From Pseudomonas viridiflava (GTDB lineage: Bacteria > Pseudomonadota > Gammaproteobacteria > Pseudomonadales > Pseudomonadaceae): DNA of 64,000 bases. The notes below the pieces were generated by a model. It searched no databases and was not told the DNA's origin. It was given only the letters and a program-made list of their open reading frames with translations. Each line of letters opens with the position of its first letter. Position 1 is the first letter of the stretch. The stretch is taken from NCBI RefSeq assembly GCF_900585905.1, contig NZ_UTVH01000073.1:62001-126000 (forward strand), given 5' to 3'. Positions 10,508 to 20,190 of the stretch are shown one piece after another. Position numbers and translations under genes: made by a program.

Positions 10508-11449
10508 GTGTCCAAGATGATGGTCTTTACGGGGAATGCCAACCCCGATCTGGCTCGGCGTGTCGTACGTCAGCTGCATATCCCACTGGGTGATGTTTCT
10601 GTCGGTAAATTTTCCGACGGCGAAATCAGCACTGAGATTAATGAAAACGTCCGCGGTAAAGACGTCTTTATCATTCAGCCGACCTGCGCACCGACCAACG
10701 ATAACTTGATGGAACTCGTCGTGATGGCTGATGCCTTCCGTCGTTCCTCTGCGTCCCGAATCACTGCTGTCATCCCCTATTTCGGTTATGCCCGCCAGGA
10801 TCGCCGTCCCCGCTCTGCACGTGTTGCAATAAGCGCCAAGGTGGTTGCTGACATGCTGACCGTCGTGGGCATCGATCGTGTGCTCACGGTTGATCTGCAC
10901 GCTGACCAGATTCAGGGTTTCTTCGACATTCCGGTTGATAACATCTACGGCTCCCCGGTGCTGGTGGATGATATCGAAGACCAGCGCTTCGAAAACCTGA
11001 TGATCGTTTCCCCGGATATTGGCGGCGTCGTGCGTGCACGTGCTGTTGCCAAGTCGCTGGGCGTCGATCTCGGAATCATCGACAAGCGTCGCGAGAAAGC
11101 CAATCACTCCGAAGTGATGCATATCATCGGTGATGTCGAAGGGCGTACCTGCATTCTGGTTGATGACATGGTCGATACCGCAGGCACTCTGTGCCACGCG
11201 GCCAAGGCCCTGAAAGAACACGGCGCAGCCAAGGTCTTTGCCTACTGCACGCACCCTGTCCTTTCCGGTCGTGCGATCGAGAACATTGAAAATTCCGTGC
11301 TGGACGAACTGGTGGTGACCAACACCATCCCGTTGTCCGCTGCTGCACAGGCCTGTAGCCGTATCCGCCAGCTGGATATTGCTCCGGTAGTCGCTGAAGC
11401 GGTTCGCCGCATCAGCAATGAAGAATCGATCAGCGCGATGTTCCGCTAA
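10508..11449 (+). CDS. prs: Ribose-phosphate pyrophosphokinase
   Basis: Prs makes PRPP from ribose 5-phosphate and ATP for nucleotide, His, Trp and NAD synthesis. The 313-residue protein starts at a GTG ([15 protein letters not shown] follows), which gives the family's normal length; the frame is open further upstream only through the tRNA. Motifs include [11 protein letters not shown], the [17 protein letters not shown] segment and the PRPP loop [15 protein letters not shown] strong terminator follows. Confidence 0.96.
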   Translation: MSKMMVFTGNANPDLARRVVRQLHIPLGDVSVGKFSDGEISTEINENVRGKDVFIIQPTCAPTNDNLMELVVMADAFRRSSASRITAVIPYFGYARQDRRPRSARVAISAKVVADMLTVVGIDRVLTVDLHADQIQGFFDIPVDNIYGSPVLVDDIEDQRFENLMIVSPDIGGVVRARAVAKSLGVDLGIIDKRREKANHSEVMHIIGDVEGRTCILVDDMVDTAGTLCHAAKALKEHGAAKVFAYCTHPVLSGRAIENIENSVLDELVVTNTIPLSAAAQACSRIRQLDIAPVVAEAVRRISNEESISAMFR

Positions 11450-11480
11450 GGGTTTCCCTGAGCTGACATCCTGCTGACGA

Positions 11481-11522
11481 AAAGCGCCCCGCCCTGACAT
11501 TCGGTCAGGGCGGGGCTTTTTT
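11481..11522 (+). terminator. Rho-independent terminator after prs
   Basis: A 13-bp perfect GC-rich stem (GCCCCGCCCTGAC at 11486-11498 with its complement at 11504-11516) has a 5-nt loop and is followed by six T residues. Confidence 0.93.
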
Positions 11523-11586
11523 GCCCATATCGTCCTGACGTCGGTCGCAAACGTCAGGCGAAATGTGGCCAATTTGGAGATACAAC

Positions 11587-12195
11587 ATGAACGATTTTAC
11601 TTTGAATGCTGAACTGCGTTCCGACCTGGGGAAAGGTGCGAGCCGCCGCCTGCGTCGTCTCGCAAGCCTGGTTCCAGCTGTAGTTTACGGTGGCGACAAA
11701 GCCCCTGAATCCATCAGCATGCTGGCCAAGGAAGTTGCAAAACTGCTGGAAAACGAAGCTTCGTACAGCCACATCATCGAGCTGAACGTTGGCGGCACCA
11801 AGCAGAACGTCATCATCAAGGCATTGCAGCGTCACCCAGCCAAGGGTCACGTGCTGCACGCTGACTTCGTACGCGTCGTGGCCGGCCAGAAACTGACCGC
11901 TATCGTGCCTGTACACTTCATCGGCGAAGAAACTCCAGTGAAGAAAGGCGGCGAAGTTTCGCACGTGACTTCCGAGCTGGAAGTTTCCTGCCTGCCGAAA
12001 GATCTGCCTGAGTTCATCGAAGTAGACGTGTCTGCTCTGGAAATCGGTTCGATCGTTCACCTGTCGGAAGTCAAGGCACCTAAGGGTGTTGAGTTCGTGG
12101 CACTGGCGCACGGCAACGACCTGGCTATCGCCAACGTCCACGCCCCACGCATTCTGCCTACCGAAGACGAAGCAGAAGAAGGCGCTGCCGAGTAA
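11587..12195 (+). CDS. rplY: 50S ribosomal protein L25/general stress protein Ctc
   Basis: This is the long (202-residue) TL5/Ctc form of L25, which binds 5S rRNA. The N-terminal L25 domain has [19 protein letters not shown]. The C-terminal beta domain contains [16 protein letters not shown] and an acidic tail. The ATG at 11587 has GGAG eight bases upstream; the frame extends 8 codons further, without support. It sits between prs and pth as in other pseudomonads. Confidence 0.95.
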   Translation: MNDFTLNAELRSDLGKGASRRLRRLASLVPAVVYGGDKAPESISMLAKEVAKLLENEASYSHIIELNVGGTKQNVIIKALQRHPAKGHVLHADFVRVVAGQKLTAIVPVHFIGEETPVKKGGEVSHVTSELEVSCLPKDLPEFIEVDVSALEIGSIVHLSEVKAPKGVEFVALAHGNDLAIANVHAPRILPTEDEAEEGAAE

Positions 12196-12359
12196 TTTCA
12201 TTACTCGGTAATGCCGGCGTTGCTCGGGAGACCGCTGTAGCAGTCAGGCAAAACGGGCAGGATCGCGGAGTTTACATCCATGGTAAATGAGCAGTTTTCT
12301 TCCCGTATTGCCGCTGCCAGCAGCGGCTTCACCCGCAACACCAGAAAAGGGCTGCTGTC

Positions 12360-12944
12360 GTGACTGCCATACAACTGATCGTTGGCCTGGGAAATCCAGG
12401 CGCTGAATACGACCAGACCCGGCATAACGCAGGGGCCCTTTTTGTTGAGCGTATCGCTGACGCGCAACGGGTCAATCTCGTCGCCGAGCGCAAATTTTAT
12501 GGCCTGACCGGGCGCTTCACACACCAGGGTCAGGATGTTCGTCTGTTGATCCCCACCACGTACATGAACCGCAGCGGCCAGTCCGTCGCGGCGCTTGCCG
12601 GTTTCTATCGCATTCCGGTCGAAGCGATCCTGGTGGCTCACGATGAACTCGACCTGCCTCCCGGCGTTGCCAAATTCAAACAGGGCGGCGGCCATGGCGG
12701 TCACAACGGGTTGCGCGACATCATCGCGCAGCTTGGCAATCAGAATACCTTTCATCGTCTGCGGCTTGGCATCGGCCACCCGGGCGACGCCAACAAGGTG
12801 TCCGGTTTCGTTCTGGGTCGAGCGCCACGCGCCGAGCAGGAGAAACTGGACGCCAGCATCGATTTTGCCCTCGGCGTGCTGCCGGATATCTTCGCCGGTG
12901 AATGGAACCGGGCGATGAAAACCCTGCACAGCCAGAAGGCCTGA
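12360..12944 (+). CDS. pth: Peptidyl-tRNA hydrolase
   Basis: Pth releases tRNA from peptidyl-tRNAs that drop off the ribosome. The 194-residue protein has the catalytic region [18 protein letters not shown], with the active His. It also has YMNRSGQSV, the HDELDLPPG stretch with the conserved Asp, and [13 protein letters not shown]. The start is a GTG with AAGG about nine bases upstream. ychF follows after 21 bp. Confidence 0.95.
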   Translation: MTAIQLIVGLGNPGAEYDQTRHNAGALFVERIADAQRVNLVAERKFYGLTGRFTHQGQDVRLLIPTTYMNRSGQSVAALAGFYRIPVEAILVAHDELDLPPGVAKFKQGGGHGGHNGLRDIIAQLGNQNTFHRLRLGIGHPGDANKVSGFVLGRAPRAEQEKLDASIDFALGVLPDIFAGEWNRAMKTLHSQKA

Positions 12945-12965
12945 CATCACTCGAGGGGAAACATC

Positions 12966-14066
12966 ATGGGCTTCAATTGCGGCATCGTCGGCCTGCCCAA
13001 CGTCGGCAAATCCACCCTGTTCAACGCCCTGACCAAGTCCGGTATTGCGGCGGAGAACTTCCCCTTCTGCACCATCGAGCCCAACAGCGGCATCGTTGCC
13101 ATGCCTGACCCGCGCCTTGCGGCACTGGCGGCTATCGTTAACCCCAAGCGCATCATGCCGACCACCATGGAGTTCGTCGACATCGCGGGCCTGGTAGCGG
13201 GCGCATCGAAAGGTGAAGGCCTGGGCAACAAGTTCCTGGCCAACATCCGCGAGACCGACGCCATCGCTCACGTGGTGCGCTGCTTTGAAGACGAGAACGT
13301 GATTCACGTCTCCAACAGCGTCGACCCCAAGCGCGACATCGAGATCATCGACCTCGAACTGATCTTCGCCGACCTCGACAGCTGCGAAAAGCAACTGCAG
13401 AAAGTCGCCCGCAACGCCAAGGGCGGCGACAAGGACGCAGTGGTCCAGAAAGGCCTGCTTGAACAGCTGATCAGCCACTTCACCTTAGGCAAGCCTGCAC
13501 GCAGCCTGATGAAGACCATGAGCGCTGATGAGAAAGCGGTGGTGCGTGGCTTCCACCTGCTGACCACCAAACCGGTCATGTACATCGCCAACGTGGCCGA
13601 AGACGGTTTCGAGAACAACCCGCTGCTGGACGTGGTGCGCGCCATCGCCGAAGAAGAAGGCGCAATGCTGGTGCCAGTGTGCAACAAGATCGAAGCGGAA
13701 ATCGCCGAACTCGACGACGGCGAAGAGAAGGACATGTTCCTCGAGGCCCTGGGTCTTGAAGAGCCGGGCCTGAACCGCGTGATCCGCGCAGGCTACGAGA
13801 TGCTGCACCTGCAGACATACTTCACGGCAGGCGTCGAAGAAGTCCGCGCCTGGACCGTGCGCGTCGGCGCCACCGCCCCGCAGGCCGCTGGCGTGATCCA
13901 CACCGACTTCGAAAAAGGCTTCATCCGCGCCGAATGCATCGCCTACGACGACTTCATCCAGTACAAGGGCGAAGCCGGTGCGAAGGAAGCGGGCAAATGG
14001 CGTCTGGAAGGCAAGGACTACATCGTGAAAGATGGCGATGTGTTGCACTTCCGGTTTAACGTCTGA
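12966..14066 (+). CDS. ychF: Redox-regulated ATPase YchF (Obg-family)
   Basis: YchF/EngD is a ribosome-associated P-loop protein that prefers ATP. The 366-residue sequence has the G1 motif GLPNVGKST at about residue 8, EFVDIAGLV (G3), and a C-terminal TGS domain ([31 protein letters not shown]). It pairs with pth in a conserved two-gene unit. It is the last conserved gene before the accessory block. Confidence 0.95.
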   Translation: MGFNCGIVGLPNVGKSTLFNALTKSGIAAENFPFCTIEPNSGIVAMPDPRLAALAAIVNPKRIMPTTMEFVDIAGLVAGASKGEGLGNKFLANIRETDAIAHVVRCFEDENVIHVSNSVDPKRDIEIIDLELIFADLDSCEKQLQKVARNAKGGDKDAVVQKGLLEQLISHFTLGKPARSLMKTMSADEKAVVRGFHLLTTKPVMYIANVAEDGFENNPLLDVVRAIAEEEGAMLVPVCNKIEAEIAELDDGEEKDMFLEALGLEEPGLNRVIRAGYEMLHLQTYFTAGVEEVRAWTVRVGATAPQAAGVIHTDFEKGFIRAECIAYDDFIQYKGEAGAKEAGKWRLEGKDYIVKDGDVLHFRFNV

Positions 14067-14264
14067 ATGTTCCTACTGAACCCTAATGAACCGTACTGCA
14101 CCTTAATTTGATCTGTAACCCTCTATTTACAAGGGGAAGCCAAATTTTAAGAGCTCAGTGCGGTTCACCAAGGGTGATCGTGTTCTAGAGAAAAGCGGGG
14201 TAGCATCAGGGGTATCACGATTTCAGGATGGGGGTATTAACCTCATCCATCATGGATACCCAAA
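14067..14264. other. Intergenic region between ychF and the IS element
   Basis: No gene is supported in these 198 bp. Three GGGGTA-type words occur at about 14198-14236. An ATG-GAT-ACC-CAA start-like sequence at 14252 is cut by the IS left end, so a former gene start could have been interrupted. No intrinsic terminator for ychF is obvious. Confidence 0.4.
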
Positions 14265-14272
14265 TGTAGTGG

Positions 14273-15126
<854 letters not shown>

Positions 15127-15130
<4 letters not shown>

Positions 15131-15435
15131 CGCATGCGCTCGTGTTCTTCCGACATCAAGAGCGCGGTAGCCTTTTCTAAAATGGATTTCTCCCGCTCAA
15201 GACGAGCGATCCGGGCTTCCAGCTCCTGAATTTTCTGCTGCTCGGGCGTCAGGGCTTTGCTCTGAGGCGTTACGCCATTGCGCTCCCGCTGGAGCTGGCT
15301 CACCCAGCGACGCAGCGCAGATTCCACCATCCCAAGCGAGCGGGCGGCTTCGATATGGCTATAGCCTTGATCGAGCACGAGGCCTGCGGCCTCGCGTTTG
15401 AACTCAGTGGAAAAAGTACGGCGTTGCTTGGTCAT
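15127..15435 (-). CDS. IS3-family transposase orfA
   Basis: This 102-residue protein has a helix-turn-helix (FSTEFKREAAGLVLDQGYS followed by AARSLGMVESALRRWV) and a C-terminal leucine-zipper-like coiled coil (QKIQELEARIARLEREKSIL), the layout of IS3 orfA proteins. It overlaps the start of the orfB frame, where programmed -1 frameshifting normally makes the fusion transposase. With orfB broken, it can only act as a DNA-binding regulator. Confidence 0.92.
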
Positions 15436-15509
15436 CAGACACCTCTATATCTGGCGATATTCTCGCCTAAATGAGTGTCCGGAATCATTAGACCACTACA
15501 GGCCTCAAT

Positions 15510-15538
15510 GGAACCTCAATCTGGCTTGATACCACAGA
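15510..15538 (+). promoter_or_regulatory. hrp box (HrpL-dependent promoter)
   Basis: GGAACC at 15510-15515, a 16-bp spacer, then CCACAGA at 15532-15538. This matches the HrpL consensus GGAACC-N15/16-CCACNNA exactly. It lies 50 bp before the chaperone start and only 9 bp from the end of the IS element. It predicts co-expression of the downstream operon with the type III secretion system. Confidence 0.92.
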
Positions 15539-15588
15539 GCATGATCTGCAGCGCGCGAGCGCTATCTCAATGCTTTGGAGTTACATGA

Positions 15589-16071
15589 ATGGTCGATAAA
15601 AATTTCCACCAGGCGGTAACACGATTGCTCGCCATGATCGATCACAAACACGATCAGTGGGAGCCACAATCGGCCTATACCGTCGGTGTTGACGACGATC
15701 TGCGGATTGACCTGATTGGCCTGCAAGAAGGGTTTCTCAATCTGCGCGCGGTCGTTGGCCAATTGCCTGATTCGCGTGAAAACGGTGTGTTGCTGCGCCT
15801 GTTGCAGGCAAATGACTTTGCCTTCGAACATCCGCCGGTCAGCATTGGCATCAATCCCGAGACGGCGTCCATTACAGTCTGGAGCCGGCAGGCTTTGTCC
15901 GAATTGCATGACGATATCCGCTGCCAATGGTTCGATCGTTTCATTCGTATTGCCTCAGCCGTACGGGCCTGGTGGCGATCATCAGATCGGGCCCTGCCGC
16001 TCGACGTATCAGTTGGGTCCACTAGGCCCACCGGGAATACCACCTCATCACAGAGGAGAGTAACCCGATGA
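15589..16071 (+). CDS. Type III secretion chaperone, CesT-like class I
   Basis: This small protein (160 residues) is proposed to bind the N-terminal region of the effector encoded next to it and hold it ready for secretion. It has the class I features: an N-terminal helix (FHQAVTRLLAMI), beta strands DLRIDLIGLQEGFLNLRAVVG and GVLLRLLQANDFAFEHPPVSIGI, and the ITVWSRQALSELHDDIRCQWFDRFI helix near the end. The fold assignment is by pattern, not search. GGAG lies 8 bases before the ATG. Its stop overlaps the next start (ATGA). It follows a consensus hrp box. Confidence 0.82.
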   Translation: MVDKNFHQAVTRLLAMIDHKHDQWEPQSAYTVGVDDDLRIDLIGLQEGFLNLRAVVGQLPDSRENGVLLRLLQANDFAFEHPPVSIGINPETASITVWSRQALSELHDDIRCQWFDRFIRIASAVRAWWRSSDRALPLDVSVGSTRPTGNTTSSQRRVTR

Positions 16072-19000
16072 CGCGTTGGGACGGGCTGCCATCAAGCTTT
16101 CGATTCGCCGTTCGTGACACGACGCGGAACGACACTGTAGCGGTATTCAAGGCAATCAATGGCCGCCTGCAGAACAGCGGGAGAAAAGTCGAAATCGCGC
16201 CGTTCACGAAAGCCAACATGGACCAGATCGCCCAAATCATCGAACGACTAAGAACGCAGCCGCGCCCGGCCATCGATTACATCACCAACCAATTCATCGA
16301 CGTGCATCGCTCCAGCGGCAGGAGCCATGTACTCGGTGCGATGCTGACGAACACCGAAACCCAGGGCGATCATTTCGATTTGGACGCTGCCGCCAGGCAG
16401 GGCTTGGCCAACCGAGCCGGCAACTGTGATCGTGTCAACGCGACGGCCAACCGCATGATCACGCTGTTCGATATCAAGGACCCGGTGCTTTTTCACTGGA
16501 CCACTGCAGGCAATCACAATGTGAGTCTGGTGGGTGATCCGCGCATGGCGAAATATGGCGAACGCAACACCGTGGTGCTGGATTCCCACGTGATATTTCC
16601 CATGCCGCATACCCTGGCTGAAGCCGCCTACGAACTGAATGTTCCACATGAGAACGAACCGGGGCACGCGGACCTTGAGGTTTGGCATCCGAGCGCTGCA
16701 ACGGAACGTTTTAACCCACACCCTTTACCGCAGGCCATCAGCCAAGCGCAGCAGCAAGCCTGGTTGCGGGCGAAGGGCTGGCCCGAGGAATATGGTGCGG
16801 ACGTCGTGAAGGCCTGGCACTACATGGAAACGCGTGAGACCGGCAACGCGCCCGACCGCTGGAATTACCTCTTCAGCTGCAAGGATCCCTCGGTGCGCTA
16901 TGCCACTGGCGAAGGCACGGCCAAGGCGATGAACCAGTTGCCGGCGGCTTTTGCACGGCAACGCGTCGAGGCGTTTTTGCAGTTGCATGAACAGTTTCCC
17001 GAAACCGCGCGGTCGCGGCCATCGTTGGCTATCGAGGAAGGGGCACGCCGACCCTCGTCCGCACGCCTTGCCGCGACGCGTTTGGGGGCTACGGCCCTGG
17101 CCGAAGCAAGCGTGACACGCAGCGAAGGTTCTTCGACTGCATCGTCGAACCTGCAATCGGGCCTCTCGCTTCATCACGTGACGCCAATGCATACGGTGGT
17201 CACAGATCTGCACACCGGTGAGGTGCTGATGGAAATGCACGGATCGCAGATACCGGTCGACAAGGTCAATCATGGCTTCCCCATCAAGGACCCGCAAAAG
17301 CCCTACGCGATCCATACCGACTACGTATCGCTGACCGATCCCTTTCGTTGCCACCCCAATGTCAAGGTCAAGCGCGTTGAGCTACCGCCGGAAACCGAGG
17401 CGATCATGCGCAGTTACTTCCCGGACGCTGCCGCGAAGCCCGGTTATTTCGAGGCGCGTGCCGCAGAAGTCAAAGCCGAATACGAGGCGCCGCTGAAAGG
17501 CCGAATGCCACCTTCGGCATTGCGCTGGAAGCCCAAACGGCTAACCGCGCAGGAATGTTACAGCCAGACACAGGCCAACGCGCTGGAGGGCGCGTTCGGC
17601 GTGGTGGCGGTGGACAGCAACGAACAAAACGTGGGCGGCATGGGCCCTTCTTTCGCAGGCGCGGAACTCAAATCCGCGGCACAACGCCGACAGTACATCG
17701 CGCAAACCAGCAAGAGCGCGTTCGATGATTTTTCCATGCGCGCTGGAAACCCGAACATCCCCCGCGAACTGGCGCGGTTCGCCCCCTATGGCGGCGGCAA
17801 CCTGGCGCAATTCATGAACGGCAAGGCCACCCCTGAGGACCAGGCGCACTTCATCGCAGTGGACGTCGTCGTCCACACTACTAACAAGTTCGGCGAGCCG
17901 CGACAGGTGATAGCGCCGCATTTCTTTCAGATCGCGCATGTGCCCAAGGGCAAGCAGGCAATCCTGGATTATGGCGACGGTGGCTATTTCTATGGCGGGA
18001 AGCGTCCTGGTATGTCCCTGCAGGATCCGCAAGCTTCGGATGCTAAGATCAAATCGGAGCCCATGGACGATGCCATGGACCTAGACGTGCCCTTGCTGGA
18101 AGCGGGTGCCGCACCAACCAGCCCGTCCAGTACCAAGCGGCCGGCGCCTGGTGCGGCACCTGAAGCCTCCAAGCGCTACCGCCCGTCGTTGGACGCTCGC
18201 TCATCGATCGCTCCGGAGGGTACGGTGACCACCCGGCGTATGCAATCCCTGACGATCGACGAGCCCGAAGAGGATGATCTTTCGTCGCTGTCGAGCGTGC
18301 CCGACACCGACGATGAAGACGGTAATTTCGAATATGAAGAGGCCGGCGAAACCTCCGCTGAAGGCGCGCGTCGTATGGGTAAACAAGCGTCGGCGGAGCG
18401 AGGCCGTAGCGATGAGCAGATTATCGCGCAGTTGCCAGCGGGTATATGGGCTCAGGCTCAGGCGGCGGCTAAGCAATCCCGTCTGCCGGAGGGTGTAAGT
18501 TTCCATGCGCCCACTGAAAAAAAGCCCAGGCCTTTTTATCAGTCTCATTTGCGGCATGTTGGGCTGGGGTACTTCACAATTATTCAGGGCCGTGATAACG
18601 CCAAAGCCAGGGCCCTGGCTATCGCAACGCGGCTAGAAGCAGAAGCACGCGAGGGCGCAGCTACTCGAAAAGATGCAGACGTTATTTCAAGATTTCCAGC
18701 AGCAGTCTGGGATAGGGCACAGGCAAGCGCGAAATTGCCGGGACTACCGACAGGTGTCAGTCGCGTGGGCAATCGATTCATCGCAGGTATCAAGGTCGAT
18801 GGAAAGCAGAAAAGTCTTGGTAGCTTCTCGATAACGACAGACCGTGGCGAAGCTCTCGCCAAGGCCTTAGCGATCGCTACTAGAGCGATAGAGGAGAAAG
18901 ACAACAACGTGCAGCAGCAGGACCAAGCGATCATCGACGGATTTCCGCAAGGTGTATGGGCTGCTGCGCAACAGCGGGCGGGGCAACCGGGATTACCCCG

Positions 19001-19418
19001 CGGTGTAGCATTTAGGGAGCCGAGTGCACGTGAGCCCAGCGGGCGCTATATCGTCATGTTCAAAAATAAACAACAAGGCTCGTTCGCGGCGCTCGATGAG
19101 CGGAGTGACCTCAAAGCCAAAAGCTTGGCTATAGCCACACGAGTCGCTCTGGAGAACGCTGCTGGTAGTGGAGATACTGAAGTCATCGCTTCCTTTCCTC
19201 CGGGTTTGTGGGATCGCGCTAGAGCTGCAGCTGCGGAGGATGGCCTACCTAAAGGCGTTACCTATACCCCGCCGAAAGGCCGCGTTTCCGCAGCTTATGA
19301 TGCTTGGATGAGAAGCGACGGAAAAAAGTCAAGGCTAGGGCATTTCTCTGTCATGGGCGATCGCGACGAGTTGACAGCCAAAGCGCTAGCGATTGCGAAA
19401 AGGTGGGTTGCGGAGTGA
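16068..19418 (+). CDS. Large type III effector candidate with C-terminal AP2-like repeats
   Basis: This 1116-residue protein is coupled (ATGA overlap) to a CesT-like chaperone under a hrp box, which argues for type III secretion into plant cells. I do not recognise a named effector family. Residues 115-175 contain Cys120 (AGNCD), His150 (GNHNVSLVGD) and Asp172 (VVLDSHV), spaced like the transglutaminase-like cysteine-protease sites of HopX-type effectors. A second, unassigned globular region spans about 365-645. Residues 658-765 look disordered and eukaryote-like: a SUMO-consensus-like IKSEP, acidic blocks, and a bipartite nuclear-localisation pattern (KR, ten residues, KRYR; 690-705). Residues 782-1116 hold four 75-80-residue repeats sharing FPxGxW, GLPxGV, LGxFS and AKALAIATR, in an order like AP2/ERF modules. 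The function is inferred. Confidence 0.85.
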   Translation: MTRWDGLPSSFRFAVRDTTRNDTVAVFKAINGRLQNSGRKVEIAPFTKANMDQIAQIIERLRTQPRPAIDYITNQFIDVHRSSGRSHVLGAMLTNTETQGDHFDLDAAARQGLANRAGNCDRVNATANRMITLFDIKDPVLFHWTTAGNHNVSLVGDPRMAKYGERNTVVLDSHVIFPMPHTLAEAAYELNVPHENEPGHADLEVWHPSAATERFNPHPLPQAISQAQQQAWLRAKGWPEEYGADVVKAWHYMETRETGNAPDRWNYLFSCKDPSVRYATGEGTAKAMNQLPAAFARQRVEAFLQLHEQFPETARSRPSLAIEEGARRPSSARLAATRLGATALAEASVTRSEGSSTASSNLQSGLSLHHVTPMHTVVTDLHTGEVLMEMHGSQIPVDKVNHGFPIKDPQKPYAIHTDYVSLTDPFRCHPNVKVKRVELPPETEAIMRSYFPDAAAKPGYFEARAAEVKAEYEAPLKGRMPPSALRWKPKRLTAQECYSQTQANALEGAFGVVAVDSNEQNVGGMGPSFAGAELKSAAQRRQYIAQTSKSAFDDFSMRAGNPNIPRELARFAPYGGGNLAQFMNGKATPEDQAHFIAVDVVVHTTNKFGEPRQVIAPHFFQIAHVPKGKQAILDYGDGGYFYGGKRPGMSLQDPQASDAKIKSEPMDDAMDLDVPLLEAGAAPTSPSSTKRPAPGAAPEASKRYRPSLDARSSIAPEGTVTTRRMQSLTIDEPEEDDLSSLSSVPDTDDEDGNFEYEEAGETSAEGARRMGKQASAERGRSDEQIIAQLPAGIWAQAQAAAKQSRLPEGVSFHAPTEKKPRPFYQSHLRHVGLGYFTIIQGRDNAKARALAIATRLEAEAREGAATRKDADVISRFPAAVWDRAQASAKLPGLPTGVSRVGNRFIAGIKVDGKQKSLGSFSITTDRGEALAKALAIATRAIEEKDNNVQQQDQAIIDGFPQGVWAAAQQRAGQPGLPRGVAFREPSAREPSGRYIVMFKNKQQGSFAALDERSDLKAKSLAIATRVALENAAGSGDTEVIASFPPGLWDRARAAAAEDGLPKGVTYTPPKGRVSAAYDAWMRSDGKKSRLGHFSVMGDRDELTAKALAIAKRWVAE

Positions 19419-19518
19419 TGCCAATTTAGGACATTGCGTCCCATACCCATTGTGGCGGCATCGTCCTACGGTCTACAACGATGCAGCTTTATTTCAAGTT
19501 CGCATATCCCACCAGGTA

Positions 19519-19551
19519 GATGTGTAGGAATTTCAAAGATTCCTACACATC
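19519..19551 (+). terminator. Stem-loop downstream of the effector operon
   Basis: A 13-bp perfect inverted repeat (GATGTGTAGGAAT at 19519-19531 with its complement at 19539-19551) has a 7-nt loop. It sits 100 bp after the effector stop. There is no T tract, so it is a transcript-end or stabilising hairpin rather than a classical terminator. Confidence 0.5.
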
Positions 19552-19700
19552 AAGAGAAGTCTCCAGGCAGAGCGTTAGGGCGCGTTTGGTCTGGGTGAAT
19601 CAGAAGCCAGAGAGTCAATTCAAGCAGCTTTCACTGTAAGCCGCTGATCGAGAAGTAGTTTTTAGCCTTAAACCTGCACTGCGGACGCACCTTCCCCGTA

Positions 19701-19860
19701 TCACGGTTTCACGTACCTCATCCGCGCAATGGCATGGGCATGGGTCACCAGCCCTTTTACCGTTAACCCGCTGATTGCTGCCGTGTACACCATCTTCGCC
19801 CCGCACAGCACGCAGCTAAACGGATCAACGTCTCAGGTTTGCGGTTGTTCACTGAACGCT
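19701..19860 (-). pseudogene. C-terminal remnant of a transposase, possibly IS91/IS801-like
   Basis: On the minus strand one frame reads DPFSCVLCGAKMVYTAA, then ISGLTVKGLVTHAHAIARMR, and stops at 19701. The CxxC pair followed by this tail resembles the end of IS91-family (IS801-type) transposases as I remember them, but I could not search. An upstream in-frame stop at 19833-19835 shows it is only a remnant. The spurious frames over it are not genes. Confidence 0.45.
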
Positions 19861-19881
19861 GACAAACCTGATGATCCTGTC

Positions 19882-19906
19882 AAAACCGCGCTTTTGCGCG
19901 GTTTTT
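19882..19906. terminator. Intrinsic terminator-like hairpin
   Basis: AAAACCGCGC and GCGCGGTTTT form a 10-bp stem with a 4-nt TTTT loop, followed by more T. It is near-symmetric and could work in both directions. It lies between the transposase remnant and the autotransporter gene. Confidence 0.7.
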
Positions 19907-20190
19907 CTGTCTCTGGGCAGTGCATTTAGCGTTTGTTGTCGCCGCTAAAACCTTTCCAACCGAGATCAATCAGTCCGTGCCAATCGTGATAAAAATCCGT
20001 GCGAACGATTTTTTGGGTAACGCGAGGGGCGTTTTTCTGGAAACAAGAGGTGCACTCCTGTCACGGCGTGACAGGCGCGCAGACCGACCAACGGTGTTGC
20101 CAGGTACTTAAGTATTCATCAGCGCTGCCGACTGTTCGACAACCAGAATACCGGACCGTTTTCTGGAACCTCTCGACAAGCGGACAAACC

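Noticed and set aside
14252..14268. Possible truncated gene start at the IS left end
   Set aside because: Only four codons remain, so nothing can be assigned; kept as a remark for the intergenic region.
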